Part shown: positions 1 to 7,814 of the stretch, piece by piece
Position numbering within the stretch: position 1 is the stretch's first letter
How the letters are laid out: each line of letters opens with the position of its first letter
Origin: Truepera sp965215315
GTDB taxonomy: Bacteria; Deinococcota; Deinococci; Deinococcales; Trueperaceae
Direction of reading: 5' to 3'
DNA length: 64,000 bases
Assembly: GCA_965215315.1 (NCBI GenBank)
Contig: CBDCDB010000008.1
Span: 1,488,001 to 1,552,000 of the forward strand
The notes under the pieces: model-generated
Seen by the model: the letters and a program-made list of their open reading frames with translations, nothing else
What the model was told of the DNA's origin: nothing
Database searches by the model: none
Made by a program: the position numbers and the translations under genes

Positions 1-1260
1 GAGTCGCGGCGGATGGTTTTAGAAGACCTTCTCCGCGCCGACGGCCGTAAACCCGATGAAATCCGGCCTATCTGGATTGAAGCCGGGGTGCTCCCCAAAG
101 CGCACGGTTCGGTGGTCTTTACGCGCGGCGAGACGCAAGTTCTGGGCGTTGCTACGCTCGGCACCGGCAAAGCCGACCGACTGATCGACGACTTGGGGAT
201 CGAAACCAGCGAAACCTTTATGCTCCACTACAACTTTCCGCCCTTTTCAACGGGTGAAGTCAAACGGCTCCGGGGTATCTCGAGGCGTGAGCTCGGCCAC
301 GGCAACTTGGCGCGGCGCGCTTTAGAGCGGATGATTCCCAACCAGGAAGACTTCGGGTACGTCATCCGGGTGGTTGCGGAAACCCTAGAATCGAACGGCT
401 CATCGTCGATGGCGTCGGTGTGCGCCGCCACCTTGTCGATGATGGACGCGGGTGTCCCACTTAAAAAACCCATCGCTGGAATTGCGATGGGTCTGATTAA
501 AGAGGGCGACGACTACCAGATTTTGTCCGACATTTTGGGGTCTGAAGACGCTTTGGGCGATATGGACTTTAAGGTCACGGGTACTCGAGACGGCGTGACG
601 GCCTTGCAGATGGACATCAAGATTCAGGGCATCACGGCCGAGATTATGAAGGCGGCGTTGGCGCAAGCCCGCGTCGGTCGGACGCACATTTTGGGCATCA
701 TGGACGAAACCTTGAGCGCTCCGCGCAGCGAAGTTTCAAAGAACGCACCGCGTATCGTGTCCGTGCAGATTCCGGTCGAAAAAATCGGCAGCGTTATCGG
801 GCCGGGCGGCAAACAGATTCGTGAACTCGAGGCGATGGGCGTCCAGATCGACGTCGGCGAAGACGGTCTGATTAAAATCTACAGCGAAGACGCTAGCGCC
901 GCCGACGCCGTAAAAACACAGATCGAAGGGCTGACAGCCGTTCCTGAAGTCGGTAAGACCTACGACGGTAAAGTTGTTAAGGTCGCGGATTTCGGCGCGT
1001 TTGTTAACATCTTTCCCGGCACCGACGGACTCTTGCACATCTCGCAGATTGCCGAAGAGCGCGTGAATAACGTCGAGGATTTTCTTAAGGTTGGCGATAC
1101 GCTCGCGGTCAAAATCGCGGGTATCGACAACCGCGGCAAGCTCGACCTGATCCGCCCTGAGTTGGAGGGCAAGATCGCGCCGAGGGCACCGCGCTCAGGG
1201 CCACCGAGGGGCGACCGTTCCGGTGGTCGTGACCGCGACCGTGGGCCGCGCCGTCCGTAA
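1..1260 (+). CDS. pnp: Polyribonucleotide nucleotidyltransferase, C-terminal part (5' end outside window)
   Basis: PNPase degrades RNA 3' to 5' by phosphorolysis and takes part in mRNA turnover. The frame is open from base 1, so the gene enters from outside the window; the ATG at 13 is internal. The visible part holds the second RNase PH-like core domain, then a KH domain with the loop IGPGGKQIRE, then an S1 domain (VGKTYDGKVVKV to GKLDLIRPE), in the family order. The C-terminus is a short Arg/Gly/Asp-rich tail common in PNPases. The next gene downstream is another RNase (RNase J), so this is an RNA-decay neighbourhood, although a hairpin separates the two genes. Confidence 0.97.
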   Translation, partial: ESRRMVLEDLLRADGRKPDEIRPIWIEAGVLPKAHGSVVFTRGETQVLGVATLGTGKADRLIDDLGIETSETFMLHYNFPPFSTGEVKRLRGISRRELGHGNLARRALERMIPNQEDFGYVIRVVAETLESNGSSSMASVCAATLSMMDAGVPLKKPIAGIAMGLIKEGDDYQILSDILGSEDALGDMDFKVTGTRDGVTALQMDIKIQGITAEIMKAALAQARVGRTHILGIMDETLSAPRSEVSKNAPRIVSVQIPVEKIGSVIGPGGKQIRELEAMGVQIDVGEDGLIKIYSEDASAADAVKTQIEGLTAVPEVGKTYDGKVVKVADFGAFVNIFPGTDGLLHISQIAEERVNNVEDFLKVGDTLAVKIAGIDNRGKLDLIRPELEGKIAPRAPRSGPPRGDRSGGRDRDRGPRRP

Positions 1261-1270
1261 AGACGTTGCG

Positions 1271-1299
1271 GCAGCTTGTCGGCCTTAACGACAAGCTGC
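1271..1299 (+). terminator. Hairpin after pnp
   Basis: An 11-bp perfect inverted repeat (GCAGCTTGTCG at 1271-1281, complement at 1289-1299) with a 7-nt loop lies directly after the pnp stop. What follows is TTAGATTT, not a clean T-run, so it may be a weak or Rho-assisted terminator, or a 3' stabilising stem. Confidence 0.55.
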
Positions 1300-1528
1300 T
1301 TAGATTTCCACACGATGAACTTACCGGACACCCAACCGGACATTGGCTTATAACGCGGTAGGGCCATACCGCTGAACGAGTTTATTTATACCAGCTAGAT
1401 TGCTATGGCCGACAAATCAATAAGGTAGCCCGTCCCCCCGAACGAGCCGCCTGTCTACCCAAGCGCACAGCTACAAGCTATACCCACATGAGGGGGCCGT
1501 AAACCCTGCGGCATCCATAAGGAGATTT

Positions 1529-3271
1529 ATGAACCGTCCACGTAGACGTGAACCACGTGAAAATGGAGACCGCAACCGTGCGGCACCCGACACACCTAAA
1601 GAGATTAAAAACGACCTCGACGCGCCTAACAAGGCGCTCCGCATCATCCCGATCGGCGGGATGGGCGAAATCGGCAAAAACATGTTCGCGATGGAGTACG
1701 AAGACGAAATCTTACTCATCGACGGCGGTTTGGCCTTCCCCGACGCCGATATGCTGGGCGTTGATATCTTGGTTCCCCGCATCGACTGGGTGATCGAAAA
1801 CGCCGCCCGGATCAAAGGCTGGGTACTCACCCACGGTCACGAAGACCATATTGGCGGCCTACCCTACATGATCAAGCTCCTGCCGAAAATTCCGATGTAC
1901 GGCGCAAAGCTGACTTTGGGACTCCTGCGCGGCAAGTTCGACGAATTTCGCCTTAAAGAGTCCGACGCCGACCTCCGCGAAATCTCAACCGACGAACGCA
2001 TCAAAGTATCGAAATACTTTACCGTTGACTTTTTCCGGATGACGCACTCGATCCCTGACAATTCGGGCTTGATTATCCACACTCCAATCGGGCGCATCGT
2101 CCATTCGGGTGATTTCAAGCTCGATTACAACCCTGCTGACGGTAAAACCAGCCACCTGCACAAACTCGCGCAGTCCGGGCAAGAGGGCGTGTTGGCGCTT
2201 ATTTCAGATTCGACCAACGCCGAACGCCCCGGTTACACGCCGAGCGAACGCGACGTGATGAACGCCGTCGATCAACTCGTTTCTAAAGCCACCGGGCGCG
2301 TGATCGTGACGACCTTCGCCTCACACGTGCATAGGTTGCAAAACTTTATCCGGGTCGCCGAAAAGCACGACCGGCGCGTCGTTGTCGAAGGCCGCTCGAT
2401 GGTCAAAAACACGCGTATCGCGCAAGAACTCGGTTATTTAGAAGTTAAACATCCGCTGGTGAGTTCTGATGAGATGAACAACCTAGCCGATGACAAGGTG
2501 CTGTTTTTATGCACCGGTTCGCAGGGGCAACCGATGGCGGCGCTGTCGCGGCTCGCCTCGGGTACACACCGTAAAATCAGCCTCAAACAGGGCGATACCG
2601 TCATCTTGTCGTCGAATCCGATTCCCGGCAACGAAGAGGCGGTCGGGCGCGTGATCAACGAACTTTACGGCAAAGGTGTGTCGGTCTTTTACCCGCCGAC
2701 CTACCGCGTTCACGCCTCGGGTCACGCTTCACAAGAAGAACTCAAGCTCGTCTTAGACCTTACCCGGCCCAAGTTCTTCATCCCCTGGCACGGCGAGGTG
2801 CGGCATCAGGTCAACCATAAACGGCTGGCTGAGCAGATGGCGACGCCGCCGCAAAAAGTATTGATTGCCGAAAACGGTGACGTTTTGGAGCTAACCAGAA
2901 ACGACCTCAAAAAAGTTGGACAGATTGACGCAGGCGTCGTGTTGATCGACTCGGTCGGTAAAACCGGCGAAGAGGTCACCGAGCCGATCATCCGTGACCG
3001 GCAGACGCTCTCTGCAGAGGGTGTCGTGGTAATTATGGCGTTGGTGGGTAAAAGCCCCTCAGTTGAGGTGATTAGCCGGGGCGTCTCGCAAAACCACCGC
3101 GAACTCAACGGCGAGATTGAAAAAATCGCTTTAGAGAGCCTGAAGCGCGGCGTCCGCGAAAAGCGCACGCTCTCAGATATTCGTGACGATATCTTCTATC
3201 CGGTCAGGCGGCATCTGCGCAAAGCAACCGGCAGAAACCCGCTGATTGTGCCAACGGTGCTCGAGGGCTAA
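1529..3271 (+). CDS. rnj: Ribonuclease J
   Basis: A 580-residue metallo-beta-lactamase/beta-CASP nuclease that cuts mRNA internally and as a 5'-3' exonuclease. The Zn-binding HGHEDH motif is at residues 102-107, preceded by the conserved PIGGMGEIGKN segment (41-51). The beta-CASP part and the C-terminal domain are complete, and the length is normal for RNase J. The first 35 residues are a charged, Arg-rich extension. The ATG at 1529 has the Shine-Dalgarno AAGGAG at 1519-1524. The gene is monocistronic, with about 230 nt of untranslated sequence before it and a strong terminator after it. Confidence 0.95.
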   Translation: MNRPRRREPRENGDRNRAAPDTPKEIKNDLDAPNKALRIIPIGGMGEIGKNMFAMEYEDEILLIDGGLAFPDADMLGVDILVPRIDWVIENAARIKGWVLTHGHEDHIGGLPYMIKLLPKIPMYGAKLTLGLLRGKFDEFRLKESDADLREISTDERIKVSKYFTVDFFRMTHSIPDNSGLIIHTPIGRIVHSGDFKLDYNPADGKTSHLHKLAQSGQEGVLALISDSTNAERPGYTPSERDVMNAVDQLVSKATGRVIVTTFASHVHRLQNFIRVAEKHDRRVVVEGRSMVKNTRIAQELGYLEVKHPLVSSDEMNNLADDKVLFLCTGSQGQPMAALSRLASGTHRKISLKQGDTVILSSNPIPGNEEAVGRVINELYGKGVSVFYPPTYRVHASGHASQEELKLVLDLTRPKFFIPWHGEVRHQVNHKRLAEQMATPPQKVLIAENGDVLELTRNDLKKVGQIDAGVVLIDSVGKTGEEVTEPIIRDRQTLSAEGVVVIMALVGKSPSVEVISRGVSQNHRELNGEIEKIALESLKRGVREKRTLSDIRDDIFYPVRRHLRKATGRNPLIVPTVLEG

Positions 3272-3303
3272 CAATAACTAACTTTTTCTCATCTAATTTA
3301 TGA

Positions 3304-3338
3304 GAGGTAGGGCTTGAAGCCCTGCCTCTTTTCTTTAT
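3304..3338 (+). terminator. Rho-independent terminator of rnj
   Basis: A 10-bp stem (3304-3313 with 3319-3328, one G-T pair) with a 5-nt loop, followed by TTTTCTTTAT. It lies 33 bp past the rnj stop codon. Confidence 0.85.
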
Positions 3339-3613
3339 ATACTACGCGCAACTAACGCCTAACAGAAGTCAGGAGCAACGCCTCAGCCGAACGTTATAGC
3401 CTTGTCTTCATGAAGACGCTAACTTGTTCAGACTTAAGTTTCGCTTAAGCTTCTGTTCTTAAGCTGCACACATCGGACTTTAAGAAAGGAAAGATTAAGC
3501 TCATATTCAAAACCGTTTTGCTCGAGCAACCTCCTATTTTTATGTCTAAACCCCCTGCCGAAACGGTTTCACCCTCTCGCCGAAGTGACGTCCAAACGTC
3601 GGAAAGGTTTACC
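3339..3613. other. Intergenic region with a palindrome and clustered CTTAAG sites
   Basis: I see no gene in this stretch. It holds a perfect 14-bp palindrome (GTCTTCATGAAGAC, 3404-3417) and three CTTAAG hexamers within about 40 bp (3433-3466). A possible promoter for the next gene is TTGTTC at 3424 and TAAGCT at 3446 with a 16-bp spacer. The palindrome could be an operator, but no regulator can be assigned from sequence. Confidence 0.3.
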
Positions 3614-4864
3614 ATGAGACGTACCCTATTTTTCGGACTCCTGCTCTTAGCCGCCTGTTCGCAGGCTCCCGCTCCTACCCCCGGCACCGACGCCAGCACC
3701 AACCCCGAGCTCATCGCGCAGCGGCTCAGCACCCGCGCGGACGATGTGGCGACCAGCGTCGCGGTAGACTCTAAGCTCGGCGCAGTTTACGTGATGGGCG
3801 TAACTGAAGGTTCGCTTGCCGGGGCTAACAAGGGTGAGAGCGACATCATCTTGCAACGCTACAACCGCAGCGGTAAAGTCGTCTGGAAACGTCAGTTTGG
3901 GACGAGCGGGTATGATAGTGCAGGCGCTATCACTGCGGACAGTAAAGGGGTTTTGTATGCGGCGTATACCCTTGACGGGCCTGAAGGAACTGCCGGTAGA
4001 CTCGAGAAATTTCGCAGCGACGGCACAGCTGTTTGGAACCGCACAGTTCAAACTAAAACCTCATACGGTTATGAACCGGTTACAGTATCTGCTTTAACAA
4101 CTGACAAAGACGGCAACATCTACGCGGCTGGTGCCTTGTATGAAACCATGTACCTATTCAAATATTCGGGTGCCGGTTCGCTCCAGTGGACAAAAAGTGT
4201 CGAGGGTGGCGGACTCTTCTTCTATCCGACGGGTATCGGCACCGACGCAGGCAAAAACATCTACATTACGGTCAACGAAGTTGATGATTCGTACATTACC
4301 AATACGATTTTGAAGTATAGCCCCACTGGAACGCAGATTTTCAACAAAACCATCAGCGCCGCAACCAACGACCTCGAGCTGACCGGCCTTCAGGTTCAGG
4401 GTGACGCGCTCTACCTGGTCGGTACCAAACACTTTAACTGGGCCGGTGATCTGGACAAGCCTTACGACGATGACGGCTTCGTCGCCCAATACTCGCTCAG
4501 CGGGAACCGGGTCTGGCAACAAGGCTTCGGCACCAGGTCTTACGACGACGCGAGCGGCGTTACGGCAGACGCCAGCGGCGTTTACGTCACCGGTTTTACC
4601 TACGGCACACTGGCCGGGAAACAGATCGGTGGCAGCGACATCTTTTTACGCAAGTTCAGCACGGGCGGCAGTACCCTCTGGACCAAACAGATCGGTTCTG
4701 CGGGCGACGATTACGGCAACTCGGTTGCCACGTATAGCAAAAATGAGCTCTACCTTGCCGGAAGTACGGGCGGCGCACTTAAAGGCACCACGCACCGGGG
4801 CGGACAAGACGGCTTCTTAAGGCGCACCGACGGCGCGGGCAACATCGTCTGGACAGACCAGTAA
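3614..4864 (+). CDS. SBBP-repeat beta-propeller lipoprotein
   Basis: A probable exported lipoprotein of 416 residues. The signal sequence MRRTLFFGLLLLAAC ends in a lipobox with the acylated Cys at 15, followed by a Pro/Thr-rich linker. The rest is SBBP-type repeats with the recurring pattern (S)GVAVD-GNVYVAG-T-GSLAG-DIFLRKY-GS-LWTKQ, expected to fold as a beta-propeller. The ATG at 3614 was chosen because it follows GGAAAGG (3601-3607) and starts the signal peptide; the frame is open upstream to 3518. The ligand is unknown. A decayed relative lies at 40594-41031. Confidence 0.85.
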   Translation: MRRTLFFGLLLLAACSQAPAPTPGTDASTNPELIAQRLSTRADDVATSVAVDSKLGAVYVMGVTEGSLAGANKGESDIILQRYNRSGKVVWKRQFGTSGYDSAGAITADSKGVLYAAYTLDGPEGTAGRLEKFRSDGTAVWNRTVQTKTSYGYEPVTVSALTTDKDGNIYAAGALYETMYLFKYSGAGSLQWTKSVEGGGLFFYPTGIGTDAGKNIYITVNEVDDSYITNTILKYSPTGTQIFNKTISAATNDLELTGLQVQGDALYLVGTKHFNWAGDLDKPYDDDGFVAQYSLSGNRVWQQGFGTRSYDDASGVTADASGVYVTGFTYGTLAGKQIGGSDIFLRKFSTGGSTLWTKQIGSAGDDYGNSVATYSKNELYLAGSTGGALKGTTHRGGQDGFLRRTDGAGNIVWTDQ

Positions 4865-4880
4865 AGCGTAGAGGGTCAGC

Positions 4881-4910
4881 AAAGGGGGCTCGAGACCAGG
4901 CCCCCTTTTT
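4881..4910. terminator. Bidirectional terminator between convergent genes
   Basis: A 9-bp perfect stem (AAAGGGGGC at 4881-4889, complement 4900-4908) with a 10-nt loop and T-run. It carries A's on one side and T's on the other, so it can stop transcription from both convergent genes. The loop contains a CTCGAG hexamer. Confidence 0.88.
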
Positions 4911-4915
4911 GCTTG

Positions 4916-5302
4916 TTACAGTGCCCAGTCTCCCCCGACAACTTGGGTGACGCCGGAGGCCGCCAGCCGCGTCTCATTGACGTAGACATACGTCCAGACC
5001 GTTTTGCCGGAGGGTTGCACCGTTACGAGCACGCGTTCGTATTCGGGCGGGTTTGAGTCGAGACCCTCGAGCGCGTCGAGCGCTGGAAGTGCCGCTTCGT
5101 TATCCTCAAAGGTCAACACAACGCCGTAAACGCGGCCCTCACCGGGAACTATCGCCGGGTAGCCCTCCGGATCGAAATGCAGCAAGTTGTAGCCGTCAAG
5201 CTGGGCGGACTCGGAGTGGATGACGCCCTTGGCTAAAAAATAGTTGGAGCCGCCCGGTTTAAGGGTGCCGTAAACGAAAAGATCAGAGATGGGTTGAGTC
5301 AA
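4916..5302 (-). CDS. Gamma-glutamylcyclotransferase-like (AIG2/GGCT) protein
   Basis: A 128-residue member of the GGCT/AIG2 fold. The signature YGTLKPG is at residues 11-17 and the likely catalytic Glu at 79 (DALEGLD). Characterised members release 5-oxoproline from gamma-glutamyl-amines or peptides, but the substrate here cannot be read from sequence. The start is a TTG at 5302 with AAGG about 8 nt upstream. Length is normal for the family. It overlaps a small ORF that begins upstream on the same strand, which suggests translational coupling. Confidence 0.8.
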   Translation of the reverse strand: MTQPISDLFVYGTLKPGGSNYFLAKGVIHSESAQLDGYNLLHFDPEGYPAIVPGEGRVYGVVLTFEDNEAALPALDALEGLDSNPPEYERVLVTVQPSGKTVWTYVYVNETRLAASGVTQVVGGDWAL

Positions 5303-5435
5303 GAGACGCCTTAAGGATCAACCAAATTTGTATCGGGGTTGCCGGGGTGAGGGTAGCCAAGCGCTCGAGCCAATCAAGTACTTTTGCTCTGGTGCGCTGC
5401 GCGAGGTCGTAAAAGGTTTTCAGGTCTTCGTTCAT
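5283..5435 (-). CDS. Possible small protein, 50 aa, overlapping the GGCT-like gene
   Basis: An ATG at 5435 opens a 50-codon frame ending inside the start of the GGCT-like gene, in a different frame. There is no Shine-Dalgarno, but TTTAAT ends 8 nt before the ATG, as in the leaderless genes of this window. The peptide is amphipathic (MNEDLKTFYDLAQRTRAKVL at the start) and faintly recalls the N-terminus of DinB-like proteins. It could be a real leader peptide, a gene remnant or chance. Confidence 0.3.
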   Translation of the reverse strand: MNEDLKTFYDLAQRTRAKVLDWLERLATLTPATPIQIWLILKASLDSTHL

Positions 5436-5491
5436 ACGGCTAGATTAAACCTTTTGAGTGCTAACGTTCGCAGATTCGGCTCGAGCAGGCT

Positions 5492-6208
5492 TTACGTCCC
5501 GAGCGTCAGTACACAGAGCGGAACTTCACTCGTTCCGTCTACCTGCAAAAGCCGCGCCAACTCGTCATCGTAAAACTCGGCGCGCACCGTGGCAACAAGT
5601 CCTAAACCAACGGCGGCCAACATCGCGCACTGCGCCGCAGCTCCGGCCTCGAGATACAAGTATCTGTACGCCCGACTTTTCGAGCCGTCGTCAATCCGTC
5701 CCGGCAAGCCCGTATAGGCAACGATAGCGCCGCACGCGCCGATGTCGGTATCACCTAACAGCGCGTCGGCGAGGTCTAAACTCGGTTCGGTACGCCGAAG
5801 GTGTTCTAGGGCGTGTTCACGCGGGTTGTAGTGGTACACGCCGGGAAACACATCTTCGATCTGCCGCACGATCAGGTAGGTTTCCAAACCGGCAATCGGC
5901 ACCGCCGTCGTATGGGTGCGTTGCCCACCGTAGGTAAACCCAGCCGTCGCCCAGAGCAGCTGCGACACGTCGCTCTGCCGTAACCGGCCCCCTTCGGCGA
6001 TGCTCTCGCGGGTCGTCGAGAACGCGGCCCATAACCCCTTACCAGCGGAGAGTTCGGGAACCGGCAGGGAGGCGACCTCGAGCGGATTGGCGTAAACCTT
6101 AAACGGACTCACAATCTTGCCGGTTTTAGACGGCAACGCGCCCCGGCGATATTTGGTCTGCGCCTGAAAGCTCTCCCCTATCGTTTTGTCGCGGCTACTA
6201 GACAACAC
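5492..6208 (-). CDS. SagB/ThcOx-type nitroreductase-family oxidoreductase
   Basis: A 238-residue FMN-dependent oxidoreductase of the SagB type. Features include the N-terminal segment with SVSQLLWA-type FMN contact (QSDVSQLLWATAGF), the central YHYNPREHALE region, and the C-terminal GAAAQCAMLAAVGLGLVAT helix. SagB enzymes oxidise azolines during peptide natural-product synthesis, but no cyclodehydratase or precursor gene lies nearby, so this is probably a stand-alone oxidoreductase. The start is GTG at 6208 with AAGGAG just upstream. It is divergent from mutY. Confidence 0.82.
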   Translation of the reverse strand: MLSSSRDKTIGESFQAQTKYRRGALPSKTGKIVSPFKVYANPLEVASLPVPELSAGKGLWAAFSTTRESIAEGGRLRQSDVSQLLWATAGFTYGGQRTHTTAVPIAGLETYLIVRQIEDVFPGVYHYNPREHALEHLRRTEPSLDLADALLGDTDIGACGAIVAYTGLPGRIDDGSKSRAYRYLYLEAGAAAQCAMLAAVGLGLVATVRAEFYDDELARLLQVDGTSEVPLCVLTLGT

Positions 6209-6323
6209 GGCTCCTTAAAACGCTCCTGCTTTACCTACCTAGAGTGTAACATCCCTATCTTGCGCGTAGAATAGCGCTTTTGGATGCGACATTCGGGCGC
6301 TTGCTGAGAGGTTACGTTGACGT

Positions 6324-7334
6324 ATGACGCCCTTCGCCGACCGTTTGCTGCGCTGGTTCGCCGCTAACAAGCGGCAGTTGCCGTGGCGTGACCGGCCTAC
6401 GCCTTACCGCGTGTGGGTGTCTGAGACGATGTTACAGCAGACGCAGGTCAGCACCGTCGTCCCGTATTTTGAGCGCTGGCTGACGCGTTTTTCAACTTTA
6501 GAAGGGCTCGCCGCCGCACCGCTGAAGGACGTGCTTAAAGCGTGGGAAGGGCTCGGGTACTACCGCCGCGCCCGTCTGCTACACAGCGGGGCCAAGCGGG
6601 TTGTCACGGCGTACGGGGGCCGCGTGCCGGAAACGTATGATGAGCTTTTGCAGCTACCCGGTATCGGCCCCTACACCGCCGCCGCGATTGCGTCGCTGGC
6701 GTTTGATGAAGCTGTTTTGGCGGTTGACGGCAACGTAAAACGGGTGGCCTCGAGGCTCTTCTGTATTCCCGGCGTGGTCACACCGAACGCCGTAAAAAAA
6801 AGATTGGAGCCTCACCTCCCCCGCACCCAAGCTGGAGCGTTTAACGAAGCGCTGATGGAACTCGGCGCAACGCTCTGCACGCCGCGGACACCCAACTGCG
6901 TGGGTTGCCCGGTCAGCAGGTACTGTGGCGCGTTTCAAACGGGACGTGTTGCAGCGTTTCCAGAACCGAAAGTCCGTAGAAAAGTACCGCATTATGGGCG
7001 CTTTGCCTTCGTTTGTGAAAGGGAAGGTACGCTTTGGCTTCGCAGGCGTGGTGAGGACGAGATGCTGGGCGGGTTATGGGGTTTTGTCCTGAGTGACGTG
7101 GCCCTACCGGGCGAGCAACTAGGGGCCGTTCAACACGCCTATACCCATTTCAAAATTACGGCGACGCCTGTTCTGGTAGCTGAGCCTCCGGAGTCCGGCA
7201 GCTGGGTCGCGCTAAGCGACGTTTCAGCCCTGGCACTTTCAACGCTCGACCACAAAATCCTTGCGGTGGTTGAAGCGTACCGGGCAGCACAAGCAGAAGG
7301 CGACGTGCGGGTTGAGGCTTTTTTAGAGTCGTAA
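6324..7334 (+). CDS. mutY: A/G-specific adenine glycosylase
   Basis: MutY removes adenine opposite 8-oxoguanine in base excision repair. The 336-residue protein has the catalytic Glu34 in SETMLQQT, the helix-hairpin-helix LPGIGPYTAA (111-120), the catalytic Asp135 in VDGNVKR, and a [4Fe-4S] set Cys185, Cys192, Cys195, Cys201 with the canonical C-x6-C-x2-C-x5-C spacing. The C-terminal part fits the shortened Nudix-like domain that reads 8-oxoG. The ATG at 6324 has no clear Shine-Dalgarno. It is divergent from the SagB-type gene. Confidence 0.95.
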   Translation: MTPFADRLLRWFAANKRQLPWRDRPTPYRVWVSETMLQQTQVSTVVPYFERWLTRFSTLEGLAAAPLKDVLKAWEGLGYYRRARLLHSGAKRVVTAYGGRVPETYDELLQLPGIGPYTAAAIASLAFDEAVLAVDGNVKRVASRLFCIPGVVTPNAVKKRLEPHLPRTQAGAFNEALMELGATLCTPRTPNCVGCPVSRYCGAFQTGRVAAFPEPKVRRKVPHYGRFAFVCEREGTLWLRRRGEDEMLGGLWGFVLSDVALPGEQLGAVQHAYTHFKITATPVLVAEPPESGSWVALSDVSALALSTLDHKILAVVEAYRAAQAEGDVRVEAFLES

Positions 7335-7383
7335 AGTCCGACAACTTAGGCCTCGCCCTCACCAAATTTGGCTACAAAACCGT

Positions 7384-7412
7384 TTGCATTAGCGGGCTGA
7401 AAATGATATTTT
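7384..7412 (+). promoter_or_regulatory. Predicted sigma-70 promoter of the tRNA pair
   Basis: TTGCAT (7384-7389), a 17-bp spacer and TATTTT (7407-7412), placed about 40 bp before tRNA-His. Prediction by consensus only. Confidence 0.45.
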
Positions 7413-7452
7413 GGTTCTCTTGAGTTCGGTGCTGGCACCGCGCTCTGTCTAT

Positions 7453-7530
7453 GGTGGGTGTAGCTCAGCAGGTTAGAGCACCGGATTGTGGTTCCGGGGG
7501 TCGTGGGTTCAAATCCCATCATCCACCCCA
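7453..7530 (+). tRNA. tRNA-His (GTG)
   Basis: A complete cloverleaf. The acceptor stem GTGGGTG pairs with CATCCAC, the anticodon loop TTGTGGT has anticodon GTG, and the T loop is TTCAAAT. The extra G-1 (7453) opposite C73 is the His identity element. CCA is encoded. Confidence 0.95.
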
Positions 7531-7584
7531 TATTTTTAGGAGTATCACCCCCACTGCTTATTAGGGATGGTACCTCTGACTCTT

Positions 7585-7669
7585 GCGAGGATGGCGGAAC
7601 TGGTAGACGCGCTAGATTTAGGATCTAGTACCGCAAGGTGTGTGGGTTCAAGTCCCATTCCTCGCACCA
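7585..7669 (+). tRNA. tRNA-Leu (TAG)
   Basis: Class II tRNA with a long variable arm. The acceptor GCGAGGA pairs with TCCTCGC, the anticodon stem CTAGA/TCTAG encloses TTTAGGA (anticodon TAG), and CCA is encoded. It lies 54 bp after tRNA-His and probably shares its transcript. Confidence 0.95.
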
Positions 7670-7671
7670 AC

Positions 7672-7695
7672 AGCAAGCTTCGGCTTGCTTTTTTT
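7672..7695 (+). terminator. Terminator of the tRNA unit
   Basis: A 7-bp perfect stem AGCAAGC/GCTTGCT closed by a TTCG tetraloop and followed by seven T's. Confidence 0.92.
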
Positions 7696-7814
7696 ATGCG
7701 TACCCACCACGAACGCCCTAATTGCACAGTTGCCTACGCCGAACGCCCTGAGCGCAGGTTAGACTAAACCGTTTCGCCGCACCTTTTTATCAAACTGCGG
7801 CCCAAGGAGAGTCC

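Noticed and set aside
7701..7752. Repeated CGAACGCCCT upstream of tig
   Set aside because: Only two short copies, with no dyad symmetry or link to a regulator.
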